64,000 bases of DNA from Kytococcus schroeteri (GCF_002847825.1 NZ_PKIZ01000008.1:1-64000), one strand, 5' to 3'; shown: positions 1 through 16,264, counted from the stretch's first letter. Notes: generated by a model from the sequence alone, not told the origin. Program-made: numbers and translations.

Positions 1-10
1 CCCGGGAATG

Positions 11-50
11 GTTTCAGCCCCGCCCAACAACAGTTGGGCGGGGCTGAAAC
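11..50 (-). terminator. rrn operon terminator
   Basis: A perfect 18-bp inverted repeat (11-28 with 33-50) with a 4-base loop lies just beyond the 3' end of 5S rRNA in the direction of rRNA transcription. It is GC-rich and lacks a long U tract, as is common in actinobacterial terminators. Confidence 0.8.
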
Positions 51-59
51 AAACGTTGA

Positions 60-177
60 GTTCGGCGGTGTCCTACTCTCCCACACCGTTCCCAGTGCAG
101 TACCATCGGCGCTGAAGGGCTTAGCTTCCGGGTTCGGAATGTGACCGGGCGTTTCCCCTTCGCTATGACCACCGAAA
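60..177 (-). rRNA. rrf: 5S ribosomal RNA
   Basis: Read on the minus strand this gives the typical actinobacterial 5S sequence, with a GGTCATAGCG start region, the CCGAACCCGGAAGCTAAG core and a GGGAGAGTAGGAC 3' half. It is the last gene of the rrn operon. The ends are set by the pairing of the terminal stem and may be off by a few bases. Confidence 0.93.
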
Positions 178-367
178 CACTCTCGTACTCACACACACTC
201 TGGCGAGTCGATTCGTGTCTCGAACCACACACGCATGGTGGCCTCACGAGACTCGTATTCACTTGAACCAACCACCCACCCAGGCACAAACCCAAAGTGG
301 TCGCTGGTTGTTTCCCGGGGTGTGTTTTCCGGGAACCACACAGTGGACGCGTAGCACCTTTGTAGCA

Positions 368-5333
<4,966 letters not shown>

Positions 5334-5749
5334 AATTCAATACTGGCAGAGTCAGAATGAGTCGCTGGACTCAAACTTCATCGCCAAAGAAATCAACCAA
5401 ACACACCCACGACCGACCAACCACAAAGGCCAGCCACGCCATGGATGCGAAAGGGATACAACAAAATAATTTGGCATCGATTCATGACACACTGTTGAGT
5501 TCTCAAGGACCAAACACTCCCCAACACCCACCGCACACACAGCGCGATCTCGTTCAGGGGCGATCCACAACCTTACACCATCCCAGCCCCGCTCACCAAC
5601 CCGCCCCACGAAGGACAGACCAGATCACCAGACCTGAGAGAAAGAGGTTGCCGCCACCCAGACCCCGGACCCACACTCCCCGGTCTCCCGGAGCGAGCCA
5701 CCCGGCTGGGCAACGAGGAGGAACAATACACACCCAGCGGGCCCGACGC
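5334..5749 (-). promoter_or_regulatory. rrn operon leader and promoter region
   Basis: A stretch of about 415 bases with no gene lies between 16S and the tyrS terminator. On the minus strand the best promoter is TTGGTG (5594-5599), an 18-base spacer and TAAGGT (5570-5575), which would give a leader of roughly 230 bases. The leader holds the TTGAGAACTCAACAG processing/antitermination motif near 5490-5506 and an AT-rich stretch at 5458-5472. Further upstream promoters are possible. The promoter is an inference from hexamers only. Confidence 0.55.
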
Positions 5750-5785
5750 AAAACGGGCCGCCCGGGTGGTCCCCGGACGGCCCGT
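5750..5785 (-). terminator. tyrS transcription terminator
   Basis: A 14-bp GC-rich hairpin with one G-T pair (5753-5785) is followed by TTTT on the minus strand, about 20 bases beyond the tyrS stop codon. It separates tyrS from the rrn promoter downstream. Confidence 0.8.
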
Positions 5786-5804
5786 TCTGCGGACGGGATG
5801 CGGC

Positions 5805-7121
5805 TCAGCCGCCCTCGCTGAGGCGGGCTGCGGCCATCGACTTGCGACCACGACGCACGACGGCCACGCGCCCCGCGAGGAAGTCGTCCGCGGCGATGGC
5901 ACCGTCGATCCCCTCGATCCGGGTTCCGTTGACCGACATCGCGCCCTCTGCGAGGAGTCGCTTGGCGGCCTTGCGGGAGTCGGCGAAGCCGCACGCCACC
6001 ACGACGTCGATCCAGGCGTCGCCCACCTGGACGTCGGCACCGGCCAGCTCGGCGGTCGCATCCGTCAGGGCCCGGGGGTCCACGGCCGCCAGGTCACCCT
6101 TGCCGAAGAGCGCCTCGGCGGCCTGCTGGACGGCTGTCGTCGCGTCGTCACCGTGCACGAGCCGGGTCATGTCCTCGGCGAGCGCCTTCTGTGCCGCACG
6201 GCGGAAAGGCTCCTCGGCCACCTGGCGCTCCAGCTCGGCGATGTCCTCGGGGGAACGGTCGGTGAAGAGCTTGAGGTAGGAGACCACCGTGGCGTCGTCC
6301 GCGTTGACCCAGAACTGGTAGAAGGCCCACGGGGAGGTGAGCTCGGCATCCAGCCAAATGGCGTTCCCCTCGGACTTGCCGAACTTGCGGCCCGAGGCGT
6401 CCGTGACCAGCGGCGTGGAGAGCGCATGGACGGACTCCCCCGTGGTCCGGTGCACGTAGTCCACACCGCTGCTCAGGTTGCCCCACTGGTCGCCACCACC
6501 GATCTGCAACCGGCAGTCGTACTGCTCGTGCAGGTGGCCGTAGTCGAAGCCCTGCAGCAGCTGGTAGCTGAACTCGGTGTAGGAGATCCCCTCCTCGGAG
6601 GCCAGGCGCGCGGCGATGGCGTCCTTCTTGAGCATCTGGTTGACGCGGAAGTGCTTGCCGACGTCCCGCAGGAAGTCCAGCGCGCTCAGACCCCCGAACC
6701 AGTCGAGGTTGTTCACCGGGACCGCAGCGTTCTCCCCCTCGAAGTCGAGGAAGGGCCGCACCTGGTGGGCAATCGAGTCCACCCAGCCGCGCACGGTCTC
6801 CGGGCTGTTGAGGGTGCGCTCGGAGGTGGGACGCGGGTCGCCGATGAGGCCCGTGGACCCGCCGACGAGGACGAGCGGACGGTGGCCCGCCTGCTGGAGG
6901 CGGCGCATCGTGAGCAGCTGGACGAGGTGTCCCACGTGCAGGGAGGGTGCCGTCGGGTCGAATCCGCAGTAGAAGGTCACCGGCCCCCGGGCCATCAGGT
7001 CACGAAGGGCCTCGAGGTCCGTGGACTGGCCGATGAGGCCGCGCCACTGGAGCTCGTCGACCACCGCTGCACGGGTGCGCGCTGCTGCGCCGTCCACGGG
7101 GTTCCCGGTGTTCTCGCTCAC
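5805..7121 (-). CDS. tyrS: tyrosyl-tRNA synthetase
   Basis: Class I aminoacyl-tRNA synthetase that charges tRNA-Tyr in the cytoplasm. The 438-residue protein shows the HIGH-type motif as HVGH (about 62-65), the KMSKS loop as KFGKS (about 242-246, the usual bacterial TyrRS form), and a C-terminal S4-like RNA-binding domain (about 370-430). I chose the GTG at 7121 because homologues begin here and a weak -10 (CACAGT, 7129-7134) sits 7 bases ahead, which fits a leaderless start. The open frame runs on to 7184, but that extension is low-complexity Pro/Gly. It lies 72 bases after argH on the same strand and ends in its own terminator. Confidence 0.93.
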   Translation of the reverse strand: MSENTGNPVDGAAARTRAAVVDELQWRGLIGQSTDLEALRDLMARGPVTFYCGFDPTAPSLHVGHLVQLLTMRRLQQAGHRPLVLVGGSTGLIGDPRPTSERTLNSPETVRGWVDSIAHQVRPFLDFEGENAAVPVNNLDWFGGLSALDFLRDVGKHFRVNQMLKKDAIAARLASEEGISYTEFSYQLLQGFDYGHLHEQYDCRLQIGGGDQWGNLSSGVDYVHRTTGESVHALSTPLVTDASGRKFGKSEGNAIWLDAELTSPWAFYQFWVNADDATVVSYLKLFTDRSPEDIAELERQVAEEPFRRAAQKALAEDMTRLVHGDDATTAVQQAAEALFGKGDLAAVDPRALTDATAELAGADVQVGDAWIDVVVACGFADSRKAAKRLLAEGAMSVNGTRIEGIDGAIAADDFLAGRVAVVRRGRKSMAAARLSEGG

Positions 7122-7193
7122 GGCGCACACTGTGCCACAGGCCCCGCCTCCTCCCGGTGCGGGGTGGAGACGGGGCCCGTGCACGCCATCGGA

Positions 7194-9193
<2,000 letters not shown>

Positions 9194-9197
9194 GACC

Positions 9198-9224
9198 TGA
9201 ATATTTCACACACCTGCATGTTCA
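9198..9224. promoter_or_regulatory. candidate ARG boxes in the argR / membrane-protein intergenic region
   Basis: The near-palindrome TGAATATTTCA (9198-9208) and, six bases on, TGCATGTTCA (9215-9224) resemble ArgR half-site pairs (TGAAT...ATTCA and TGCAT types). They lie in the only 47 bases between argR and the divergent gene at 9241 and would cover the argR -10 region (AATATT, 6 bases before the ATG). The assignment is inferred from motif and position. Confidence 0.55.
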
Positions 9225-9240
9225 TCCAAACGGGGTCGTC

Positions 9241-10266
9241 ATGAGCTCTTCGCCGTCGTCAACTGCGCCTCGCCGGGAACTGGGACTCGACGCCGCCCGC
9301 GGCGCCTCGATCGTGGGCATGTTCGTCGCCCACTTCGCCCCGTCCGGTGGGCCCGGACAGCTGCTGAACCTCTCTGAGTTCTTCGCCGCGTCGCTGTTCG
9401 TCATGCTGGTGGGAGCAGGCACGGCCATCTCCGCTGAGCGCAACGGGTTCCTGCGCACGGTGGCCGGAATCATCCCGCGGGCCGTCGTCCTCGTCGTACT
9501 CGGTGCGTGGCTCGAGACCCAGGGTGCCCAGATCGCCATCGTGCTGCAGGCGCTGGCTGCAGCCGTCCTCGTCAGCCCGCTGCTGGCCCTGCTGCCCAGC
9601 TGGATCGTCGGGGTGGTCGCCGTCTCCTGCGTCGTCATCACCCCCCTGGCTCGGGACTGGTCCGTGCCGCTCTACCGGCGGGCCCTGCTGGAGGGCGATG
9701 ACCTCCGCGCGACGATCCTGCACGTCGTGGCTGCCGACCCGCACTACCGACTCATCCCCTTCGTCGCCTACATGGCCGTCGGTGTCCTCCTGCTGCGGCA
9801 CGCCCGACAGGGGCGCCTCCGCCAGCTCCTGCTGGCGTGCACCGGCCTCGCGCTCACGGCTGCGCTCATGGTCGGCCACCGCCTCGGCGTCCTGGTCATG
9901 GTCGCCGACTCCGGAAGCTGGGTAGAGACCCTGGCCAACACCGACATGGCGGTCTGGGGGTTCACGACGGCATTCCTCCTGGCAGGCACCGTCCCCGCCC
10001 TCGCGAGGCCCCTCGCGACCATGGGTATGTCGGCCCTGAGCCTCTACGCCGCCCATGTGCTGGCAAGTGCCTGGTGGGCACGGCAGTACGGCCACGACAA
10101 CTCGTGGACGCTCCTGGCCGCCTGCACCGTCGGAGGTCTCGCACTCGCCTGGCTCTGGCAGCGCTTCCTCCCCGGACGGGGCCCCGTCGAGCTCATCAGC
10201 GACTCAACGGCTGCCCTGGCCCGACGGCTCGTCCCCTCAGGCGAGAGGGTCGCCCGGCCCGTATGA
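9241..10266 (+). CDS. multi-pass membrane protein, DUF1624/DUF418-like acyltransferase superfamily
   Basis: A 341-residue integral membrane protein with about nine or ten hydrophobic segments. The N-terminus, R-x-L-G-L-D-A-A-R-G followed by a membrane helix ending in H-F, is the signature of the HGSNAT/YeiB-like group (DUF1624 and DUF418), whose better-known members move acyl groups across the membrane. The substrate cannot be read from sequence. It is divergent from argR, separated by 47 bases, and its 3' end overlaps the convergent SDR gene by 30 bases. No clear Shine-Dalgarno precedes the ATG. Confidence 0.7.
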   Translation: MSSSPSSTAPRRELGLDAARGASIVGMFVAHFAPSGGPGQLLNLSEFFAASLFVMLVGAGTAISAERNGFLRTVAGIIPRAVVLVVLGAWLETQGAQIAIVLQALAAAVLVSPLLALLPSWIVGVVAVSCVVITPLARDWSVPLYRRALLEGDDLRATILHVVAADPHYRLIPFVAYMAVGVLLLRHARQGRLRQLLLACTGLALTAALMVGHRLGVLVMVADSGSWVETLANTDMAVWGFTTAFLLAGTVPALARPLATMGMSALSLYAAHVLASAWWARQYGHDNSWTLLAACTVGGLALAWLWQRFLPGRGPVELISDSTAALARRLVPSGERVARPV

Positions 10267-11031
10267 CCTGAGGCCCAGGGTGCGGGCCGGGCCGGAGGGG
10301 GTGACCTGCCGGAGCGTCTCCACCGTGTCCGCACCGGCCCGCACCATGCGCCCGGACCACGCGTCCAGGCGCCCGTCGGCCAGGGCCAACGCCAGTTCGA
10401 CCACCTCCGCGGGCTCCGTCCAGTCGGTCCGGTCGTCGTGCATCGGCATGGAGGCGGTCATGTCCGTGCGGACCACCCCCGGGGCGAGGTCGAAGGCGCG
10501 CAGTGCCCGCTCCGCACCAGCCTCGTGGAGACCGCCGGTGATGCGGGAGAGCGCCGACTTGCTCGCCCCGTAGGCGGCGTAGGTGCCGGAGTTGCGCGTG
10601 CCGGAGCCCGAGTTGAGCATGACGACACGGCCACATCCGGCCTCGAGCATGCGGGGCGCCAGCGCGTGGGCCACCAGCAGCGGTCCCCGCACGTTCACCT
10701 CGATGACCCGCCAGAGCTCCTCGACGTCGACCTCCCACAGCGGGGCCTCGGTCTCGATGACGCCTGCGACCACGAGCGCGGCGTCGAGCCCGGCGTGCTC
10801 CTGCCAGGACGCAGCGACGACCTCGTCGACGGCCTCGGCGTCGGTCACCTCCAGGACGTGGCAGCTCACCGTCGCGCCGTGAGCGTGACAGTCGTCGGCC
10901 ACCACGGCGAGGTCCCCGGCATCGCGGGCGGTGAGGGCGAGGTCCCACCCGGCCGCGGCGAACCCACGCGCCAGGTGGGCCCCGATGCCGCGGGAGGCCC
11001 CGACGACCAGGGCGGACCGGCGCTCAGCCAC
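10237..11031 (-). CDS. short-chain dehydrogenase/reductase (SDR)
   Basis: A classical SDR oxidoreductase of 264 residues. The cofactor motif GASRGIG is at about 11-17, the catalytic serine lies in NSGSGT (about 140) and the YGASK active site (Y-x3-K) at about 153-157. The cofactor is probably NAD(P)H and the substrate is unknown. The GTG start overlaps the pheT stop by 8 bases, so it probably reads through from the pheST transcript, although no functional link to tRNA charging is evident. The last 30 bases overlap the convergent membrane-protein gene. Confidence 0.85.
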   Translation of the reverse strand: MAERRSALVVGASRGIGAHLARGFAAAGWDLALTARDAGDLAVVADDCHAHGATVSCHVLEVTDAEAVDEVVAASWQEHAGLDAALVVAGVIETEAPLWEVDVEELWRVIEVNVRGPLLVAHALAPRMLEAGCGRVVMLNSGSGTRNSGTYAAYGASKSALSRITGGLHEAGAERALRAFDLAPGVVRTDMTASMPMHDDRTDWTEPAEVVELALALADGRLDAWSGRMVRAGADTVETLRQVTPSGPARTLGLRSYGPGDPLA

Positions 11032-13564
11032 GGTGCTCCGCCCCGGTGCGCTCGGCAGCCAGGGCGATGGCGGCGTCGCGCGCCGCGTTGGTCTCCTCGT
11101 TGGTCAGCGTCCGGTCGGCGGCCCGGAAGGTCAGGCGCCACGCCGTGCTGCGCCGACCCTCGCCCACCTGCTCACCGGTGTACTGGTCGAACATCTCCAC
11201 CGACTCCAGGTGCTCCCCCGCGCCCTCGCGCAGCGCGGACTCCAGGGCGGCGGCCGGCACCGATGCGTCGGTGACCAGTGCCACGTCCACCCGCGAGTGC
11301 GGCTGGGCGGAGAAGTCCTGGTGCGTGGAGACCTCCGGGGAGGCGGCCACGAGGGCGTCGACGTCGACCTCGAAGGCGACGGTGCGCTCCGGCAGCTCCA
11401 GCTCCGTCAGGCGCTGCGGGTGCAGCTCGCCGGCGTGGCCCCAGACGGTGCCGTCCGCGAGGACGAGACGTGCGCAGCGGCCGGGATGGAAGGGCGCGTG
11501 CTGCGCCTGTTCGACCGTGACCTCCACCCCGAAGCGGGACGCCAGGGAGAGCACGACCTCCAGCGCGTCGGACCACTCGGCGACGCGGGCCGGGCCCCAC
11601 CAGCCCTGGCGCTCCCACTCGCCGGCGATGATGCCGGCGGCGTGGAACGGCTGGTGCGGCACGGCGTCGGCCAGGGCCGCGAGCATCTCCGCGGACGCGG
11701 GGACACCCACCTCCTGCACCGGGGCCACACCGTCGCCGTGGGGGATGACGACGCGCCCGAGCTCGTAGACCGCAGCCCGGCGCTGGCCGCGGGCCAGGTT
11801 GCGACGGGCGGCCGGCACGAGCGTCTGCAGCAGGTCCGTGCGCAGGAAGGGCTCCTCGGCGCGCAGCGGGTTGTGCAGGCGCACCGCGTTGCGGCGCGGG
11901 TCGTCCTCCGGGTAGCCCAGGCGGTCCCACTGCTCGGCGGAGGTCATGGGCAGCGTCACGACCTGGTGGAGGCCCGCATCGGCCAGGAGGTCCGCGGCGA
12001 TGCGGCGGCGACGCTGCGACAGCGTCAGACCACGCCCGCCGGGGGCCTTGGGCAGGACCGAGGGGATGGCGTCGTAGCCACCCAGCCGAGCGACCTCCTC
12101 GACGAGGTCCTCGGGGATCCTCAGGTCCGGGCGCCAGGACGGCGGCAGGACGGTCACCACACCGTGGTCCCCCTCGGCGGCGTCGCCCCGGTCGGCGGTC
12201 ACCTCGCACCCGATCATGCGCAGCCGCTCCACCACCGTGCGGCGGTCGTAGTCGACGCCGACGACGGCGCTCGGGCGGCCGGTGCCAAAGGCGAACGTCT
12301 CCGGCGCCGAGGTCTCGTCGACCTCGGTGAAGGCCTCCTCGGCCACTCCCCCGCCGAGATCCACGAGGAGGTCCACCGCCATCTGCGCGGCCGCCGGAGC
12401 GAGCTGCGGGTCGACCCGGCGCTCGTAGCGCTTGGAGGCCTCGGACACCAAGCGGTGGCGACGCGCGGTGCGGGCGATCCCGACGGCCTCGAAGTGGGCG
12501 GACTCCAGCAGGAGGTCGGTGGTGGTCTCCGAGATCTCGGAGTCCTGGCCACCCATGACACCGGCGAGGGCCACGGGGACACCACCGGAGGCGATGACGA
12601 GGTCCTCGGCGTCCAGGGTGCGCTCCCGGCCGTCGAGTGTGGTGAGCTTCTCCCCCGCCTGCGCCCGGCGCACCTCGATGCCACCGGACACCGCGCCCAG
12701 GTCGAAGGCGTGGAGGGGCTGGCCGACCGCCAGCATCACGTAGTTGGTGACGTCCACCACGAGCCCCAGCGGGCGCACCCCGGCGTCGGTGAGGCGCTTG
12801 GCCATCCAGCGCGGGGTCGGGCGGGAACGGTCGATGCCGCGCACCACACGAGCGACGTAGCGGTCGCAGCCCGGGACGCCGCGGACCGGCGCCTCGTCGC
12901 GGAGGGCCACCGGGACGCCCGGCCCGGAGGGCGTGTCGACCTCGAGCAGGGCGGGGTCGGTGAAGGTGGCGCCGGTCGAGTGCGCGTACTCGCGGGCCAG
13001 ACCGCGGATGCTCATGGCGTAGCCACGGTCCGGGGTCACGTTCACCTCGATGGTCTCGGTGTCCAGGCCCAGCAGCGGCAGGGCGTCCTGGCCGGGCTCC
13101 AGGCCCGCGGACTGCTCACCCAGGTACTCGGTGAGCACGATGATGCCGTCGTGGTCGTCCCCCAGGCCGAGCTCGGAGGCTGAGCAGATCATGCCCGCCG
13201 ACAGGTGGCCGTAGGTCTTGCGCTCGCTGATGGCGAAGCCGCCGGCCAGGACGGCCCCCGGCAGGGAGACGACCACGAGGTCCCCGGCGTCGAAGTTGTG
13301 CGCGCCGCAGACGATGCCCTGGGGCTCCCCGGTGCCGTTGGCATCCCCGACGTCCACCTGGCACCAGTTGATGGTCTTGCCGTTCTTCTGCGGCTCCGGC
13401 TCGCGCGAGAGCACGCGACCGACGACGACCGGACCGGTCACCATCGGCGCGCCGAGGGACTCCTCCTCGAAGCCCACCTTCACGAGGGCGGCCGCGACCT
13501 CGGCCCCGGTGGTGCCCGCGGGCAGGTCGACGTACTCGGACAGCCAGCTGATCGGGATGAGCAT
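11024..13564 (-). CDS. pheT: phenylalanyl-tRNA synthetase beta subunit
   Basis: Large subunit of the (alpha-beta)2 PheRS. The 846-residue protein begins M-L-I-P-I-S-W-L and contains the tRNA-binding (EMAP-like) domain at about 40-155, the B3/B4 editing domain at about 215-380, the B5 domain at about 410-480, the synthetase-like core, and the anticodon-binding FDX-ACB domain in the last 95 residues. The ATG shares one base with the pheS stop codon (TGATG) and follows a GGAGG site located inside the end of pheS. The open frame continues upstream, but that part is only a shadow of pheS. Confidence 0.95.
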   Translation of the reverse strand: MLIPISWLSEYVDLPAGTTGAEVAAALVKVGFEEESLGAPMVTGPVVVGRVLSREPEPQKNGKTINWCQVDVGDANGTGEPQGIVCGAHNFDAGDLVVVSLPGAVLAGGFAISERKTYGHLSAGMICSASELGLGDDHDGIIVLTEYLGEQSAGLEPGQDALPLLGLDTETIEVNVTPDRGYAMSIRGLAREYAHSTGATFTDPALLEVDTPSGPGVPVALRDEAPVRGVPGCDRYVARVVRGIDRSRPTPRWMAKRLTDAGVRPLGLVVDVTNYVMLAVGQPLHAFDLGAVSGGIEVRRAQAGEKLTTLDGRERTLDAEDLVIASGGVPVALAGVMGGQDSEISETTTDLLLESAHFEAVGIARTARRHRLVSEASKRYERRVDPQLAPAAAQMAVDLLVDLGGGVAEEAFTEVDETSAPETFAFGTGRPSAVVGVDYDRRTVVERLRMIGCEVTADRGDAAEGDHGVVTVLPPSWRPDLRIPEDLVEEVARLGGYDAIPSVLPKAPGGRGLTLSQRRRRIAADLLADAGLHQVVTLPMTSAEQWDRLGYPEDDPRRNAVRLHNPLRAEEPFLRTDLLQTLVPAARRNLARGQRRAAVYELGRVVIPHGDGVAPVQEVGVPASAEMLAALADAVPHQPFHAAGIIAGEWERQGWWGPARVAEWSDALEVVLSLASRFGVEVTVEQAQHAPFHPGRCARLVLADGTVWGHAGELHPQRLTELELPERTVAFEVDVDALVAASPEVSTHQDFSAQPHSRVDVALVTDASVPAAALESALREGAGEHLESVEMFDQYTGEQVGEGRRSTAWRLTFRAADRTLTNEETNAARDAAIALAAERTGAEHRG

Positions 13565-14655
13565 CAGACCTCCACCGTGAAGTTCGTGTTGAAGCGGACG
13601 TCGCCCTCGATGAGGTCGCGCAGGTCGCCGACGCCGTTGCGGAAGATGAGGGCGCGCTCCACGCCCATGCCGAACGCGAAGCCGGTGTAGACCTCGGGGT
13701 CCACCCCGCAGGCGCGCAGCACGTTCGGGTGGACCATGCCGCAGCCGCCCCACTCGATCCAACCGGTGCCGCCGCAGGTGCGGCAGGCGGTGTCCTCACC
13801 GCGGCAGACGGTGCACAGGAAGTCCATCTCCGCACTCGGCTCGGTGAAGGGGAAGAAGTTGGGACGCAGGCGGGTGGTGATCCCCTCGCCGAAAAGCTCG
13901 GCGGCGAAGTGGTCCAGGGTGCCGCGCAGGTGCGCCATGGTGAGGCCCTTGTCGACCGCCAGGCCCTCGATCTGGTGGAAGACCGGCAGGTGGGTGGCGT
14001 CGATCTCGTCGGTGCGGCCCACCTTGCCGGGGACCGCCACGTACAGCGGGGCACCGCACTCGATGAGGGCGCGAGCCTGCACCGGGGAGGTGTGCGTGCG
14101 CATCACGAGGTTACGCTCGGGCGGGTCGACGTAGAAGGTGTCGGCCTCGGCGCGGGCCGGGTGGTCAGCGTCGAAGTTGAGCGCGTCGAAGTTGAACCAC
14201 TCCGCCTCGACCTCGGGGCCCTCGGCGATCTCCCAGCCCAGCCCGGTGAAGATCTCGGCCATGCGCTGCTGCACGAGCTCCACGGGGTGGCGGGAGCCGA
14301 CGCTGCGCCGGGCCGGGAGGGCGGTGACGTCGACGGTCTCCTCGAGGAGGATCTGCTCGGCCCGCTGCGCCTGGAGGGCCTCCTCGCGGGCGGCCAGGAC
14401 CTTGTTCACCCGCCCCTTGGCCTGACCGACGATGCGCCCGGCGTCCTTCTTCTGCTCGTTGGGCAGCTGGCCGATGCTGCGGTTGGCCAGGGAGAGCGGC
14501 GCGCGGTCACCGAGGTGGGCCAGGCGGGCAGTCTTCAGCTCCTCCAGGGAGCCGGCCGCCTCGAGGTCCGCGACGGCCTGCTCGACGAGCGCGTCGACGG
14601 CCTCCTGGGTGATCTCGGGGGCCGTCTCGGGCGGGGTGTGGTCCGGGCTCGACAT
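13564..14655 (-). CDS. pheS: phenylalanyl-tRNA synthetase alpha subunit
   Basis: Catalytic subunit of PheRS, 363 residues, with an N-terminal coiled-coil region (about 15-95) and the class II core; the FDALNFD-x-DHPAR region and the TSPVQ motif (class II motif 2 area) are clear. I placed the start at the second ATG because the first one (14664) lies inside a -10 hexamer TAGGAT (14663-14668) that is exactly 7 bases ahead of the second ATG, giving a leaderless mRNA. It forms an operon with pheT and the SDR gene, and also lies downstream of the infC-rplT-trmH genes. Confidence 0.93.
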   Translation of the reverse strand: MSSPDHTPPETAPEITQEAVDALVEQAVADLEAAGSLEELKTARLAHLGDRAPLSLANRSIGQLPNEQKKDAGRIVGQAKGRVNKVLAAREEALQAQRAEQILLEETVDVTALPARRSVGSRHPVELVQQRMAEIFTGLGWEIAEGPEVEAEWFNFDALNFDADHPARAEADTFYVDPPERNLVMRTHTSPVQARALIECGAPLYVAVPGKVGRTDEIDATHLPVFHQIEGLAVDKGLTMAHLRGTLDHFAAELFGEGITTRLRPNFFPFTEPSAEMDFLCTVCRGEDTACRTCGGTGWIEWGGCGMVHPNVLRACGVDPEVYTGFAFGMGVERALIFRNGVGDLRDLIEGDVRFNTNFTVEV

Positions 14656-14662
14656 GCCCCGC

Positions 14663-14668
14663 ATCCTA
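14663..14668 (-). promoter_or_regulatory. pheS leaderless promoter -10 element
   Basis: TAGGAT on the minus strand ends 7 bases before the pheS ATG. This fits the TANNNT-N(6-7)-ATG pattern seen at many genes here and would start transcription on the initiation codon. No convincing -35 was found. Confidence 0.6.
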
Positions 14669-14685
14669 CGGCCCGGGGCGGCGCG

Positions 14686-15495
14686 TCAGGCGCGTGCGGG
14701 GTGCATCGCCGAGGCGTAGAGGCAGACGGCGGCGGCGGTGGCGAGATTGAGCGACTCGGCACGCCCCAGCAGGGGGACGGCCACCGCGTCGTCGCAGGCG
14801 GCCACCTGGGCGTCCGGCAGGCCGCGGGCCTCGTTGCCGAAGACCCACAGGTGGGGGCCGGTCAGGTCGGCCGCGGGCAGCGTCGTGGTGGCGTAGCCGT
14901 CGGCGGCCACGAGGCGCACGGAGCCGGCCGTCGCCTCACGCAGGACCTCGAAGGGGACGCCGGTGACCACCGGGAGGTGGTGCAGCGAGCCGGCCGTGGA
15001 GCGCACGACCTTGGGGTTGGTGACGTCGACCGAGGCGTCGGTGACCACGACGAAGGACGCACCGGCGGCGTCGGCAGCGCGCACGACCGTCCCGAGGTTG
15101 CCCGGGTCACGGACCTCCGAGAGCACCGCGCCGAAGCCCTCCCCCAGTCCCGGGAGCACCTCCTCGAGGGTGGCCGGGCGCCACCGGGCAACGGCCACGA
15201 TGCCGGCGGGCGTGTCCGCATCGGCGATGGTGCGCAGCACCCCGGCGTCCACGAGGTGGGAGTGGACGGGCGTGGACTCGAGCAGCTCGCGGAACTCGGC
15301 CTGGGTGGTGAGGAAGTCCGCGGTGACGAAGACGTCCTCGGCGAGCTCGGGCTCGTGCCGCAGCAGCTCGCGGACGCACTGGGGGCCCTCCACGAGGTAG
15401 CGCCCGGTGCGCCGACGCGCCGAACGCCGGCCCAGCTGTGCCGCCGCCCGGACCCGCCCCGATGTGGAGGTCAGGTGGGTGTCACGGGGGAGCAC
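14686..15495 (-). CDS. SpoU/TrmH-family RNA 2'-O-methyltransferase
   Basis: A 269-residue SPOUT methyltransferase using S-adenosylmethionine to methylate a ribose 2'-OH of rRNA or tRNA. An N-terminal substrate-binding domain (about 20-105) precedes the trefoil-knot catalytic domain; the three SpoU motifs are visible as VRDPGNLG (about 148-155), FGNEARGL (about 226-233) and LGRAESLNLA (about 246-255). It sits between rplT and pheS, the usual actinobacterial position. The exact target nucleotide cannot be told. The GTG start has no clear Shine-Dalgarno, so the 5' end is uncertain by a few codons. Confidence 0.87.
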   Translation of the reverse strand: MLPRDTHLTSTSGRVRAAAQLGRRSARRRTGRYLVEGPQCVRELLRHEPELAEDVFVTADFLTTQAEFRELLESTPVHSHLVDAGVLRTIADADTPAGIVAVARWRPATLEEVLPGLGEGFGAVLSEVRDPGNLGTVVRAADAAGASFVVVTDASVDVTNPKVVRSTAGSLHHLPVVTGVPFEVLREATAGSVRLVAADGYATTTLPAADLTGPHLWVFGNEARGLPDAQVAACDDAVAVPLLGRAESLNLATAAAVCLYASAMHPARA

Positions 15496-15527
15496 GGTGG
15501 ACCGGCGTTCGGTGGTGTGGTGGGAAC

Positions 15528-16019
15528 TCAGGCGTTCGCGGCCACGTTCTCGGCCTCGCGAGAAGCCTCGACGGAGGCGCTGTCGCCAGCCTGGGCGGCA
15601 GCGGTGGCGGCCTTCTGGCCACGCGGGGCGGCGCCGGCGGTGGCGGTCTCGTCACCCTTGACGGCCGGGACGTTGGCGCGGGCGATCTCCACCAGGGCGG
15701 TGAAGGTGGCCGGGTCGTTGACGGCCAGCTCGGCCAGCATGCGGCGGTCGACCTCGACCTCCGCGATCTTCAGGCCCTGGATGAACCGGTTGTAGGTCAT
15801 GCCGTTCGCGCGGGCCGCAGCGTTGATGCGCTGGATCCACAGACGGCGGAAGTCGCCCTTGCGGTCCTTGCGGTGGTCGAACGAGTAGACCAGCGAGTGG
15901 GTGACCTGCTCCTTGGCCTTGCGGTAGAGACGCGAGCGCTGGCCGCGGTAACCGCTGGCGCGCTCGAGAACGACTCGACGCTTCTTCTGGGCGTTGACTG
16001 CCCGCTTCACGCGTGCCAC
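15528..16019 (-). CDS. rplT: 50S ribosomal protein L20 (bL20)
   Basis: Binds 23S rRNA early in large-subunit assembly. The first 118 residues match bL20 throughout ([15 protein letters not shown] start, [19 protein letters not shown]). At 163 residues it is about 40 longer than usual: residues 122-163 form an Ala/Glu-rich low-complexity tail. The GTG start follows AAGGAG at a good distance. It is the third gene of infC-rpmI-rplT. Confidence 0.96.
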   Translation of the reverse strand: MARVKRAVNAQKKRRVVLERASGYRGQRSRLYRKAKEQVTHSLVYSFDHRKDRKGDFRRLWIQRINAAARANGMTYNRFIQGLKIAEVEVDRRMLAELAVNDPATFTALVEIARANVPAVKGDETATAGAAPRGQKAATAAAQAGDSASVEASREAENVAANA

Positions 16020-16069
16020 GTGGTAACTCCTTGAATCAGTAGGTAGGTGCTGGGGAGATCAGGCGCGGG

Positions 16070-16264
16070 TCAGATACCCAGCAGCTTCTTGATCTTCTTC
16101 TCGTCGGCCTTGGCCACCGGCACGTCGTTCACCAGGCGGCGGGCGTCGCTGGACGAACGCTCCTGGAACTTGTGGACGTGGCGGGCGCGCTGGCGCATGA
16201 TCTTGCCGCTGCCGGTCACGCGGAAACGCTTCTTGGTACCGGAGTGGGTCTTGTTCTTCGGCAT
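16070..16264 (-). CDS. rpmI: 50S ribosomal protein L35 (bL35)
   Basis: A 64-residue basic ribosomal protein with the conserved MPKNKTH N-terminus (usually MPKMKTH), the KRFRVTGSGK core and a lysine-rich end. The ATG is preceded by an AAGGGA ribosome site. It lies between infC and rplT and is certainly co-transcribed with them. Confidence 0.96.
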   Translation of the reverse strand: MPKNKTHSGTKKRFRVTGSGKIMRQRARHVHKFQERSSSDARRLVNDVPVAKADEKKIKKLLGI

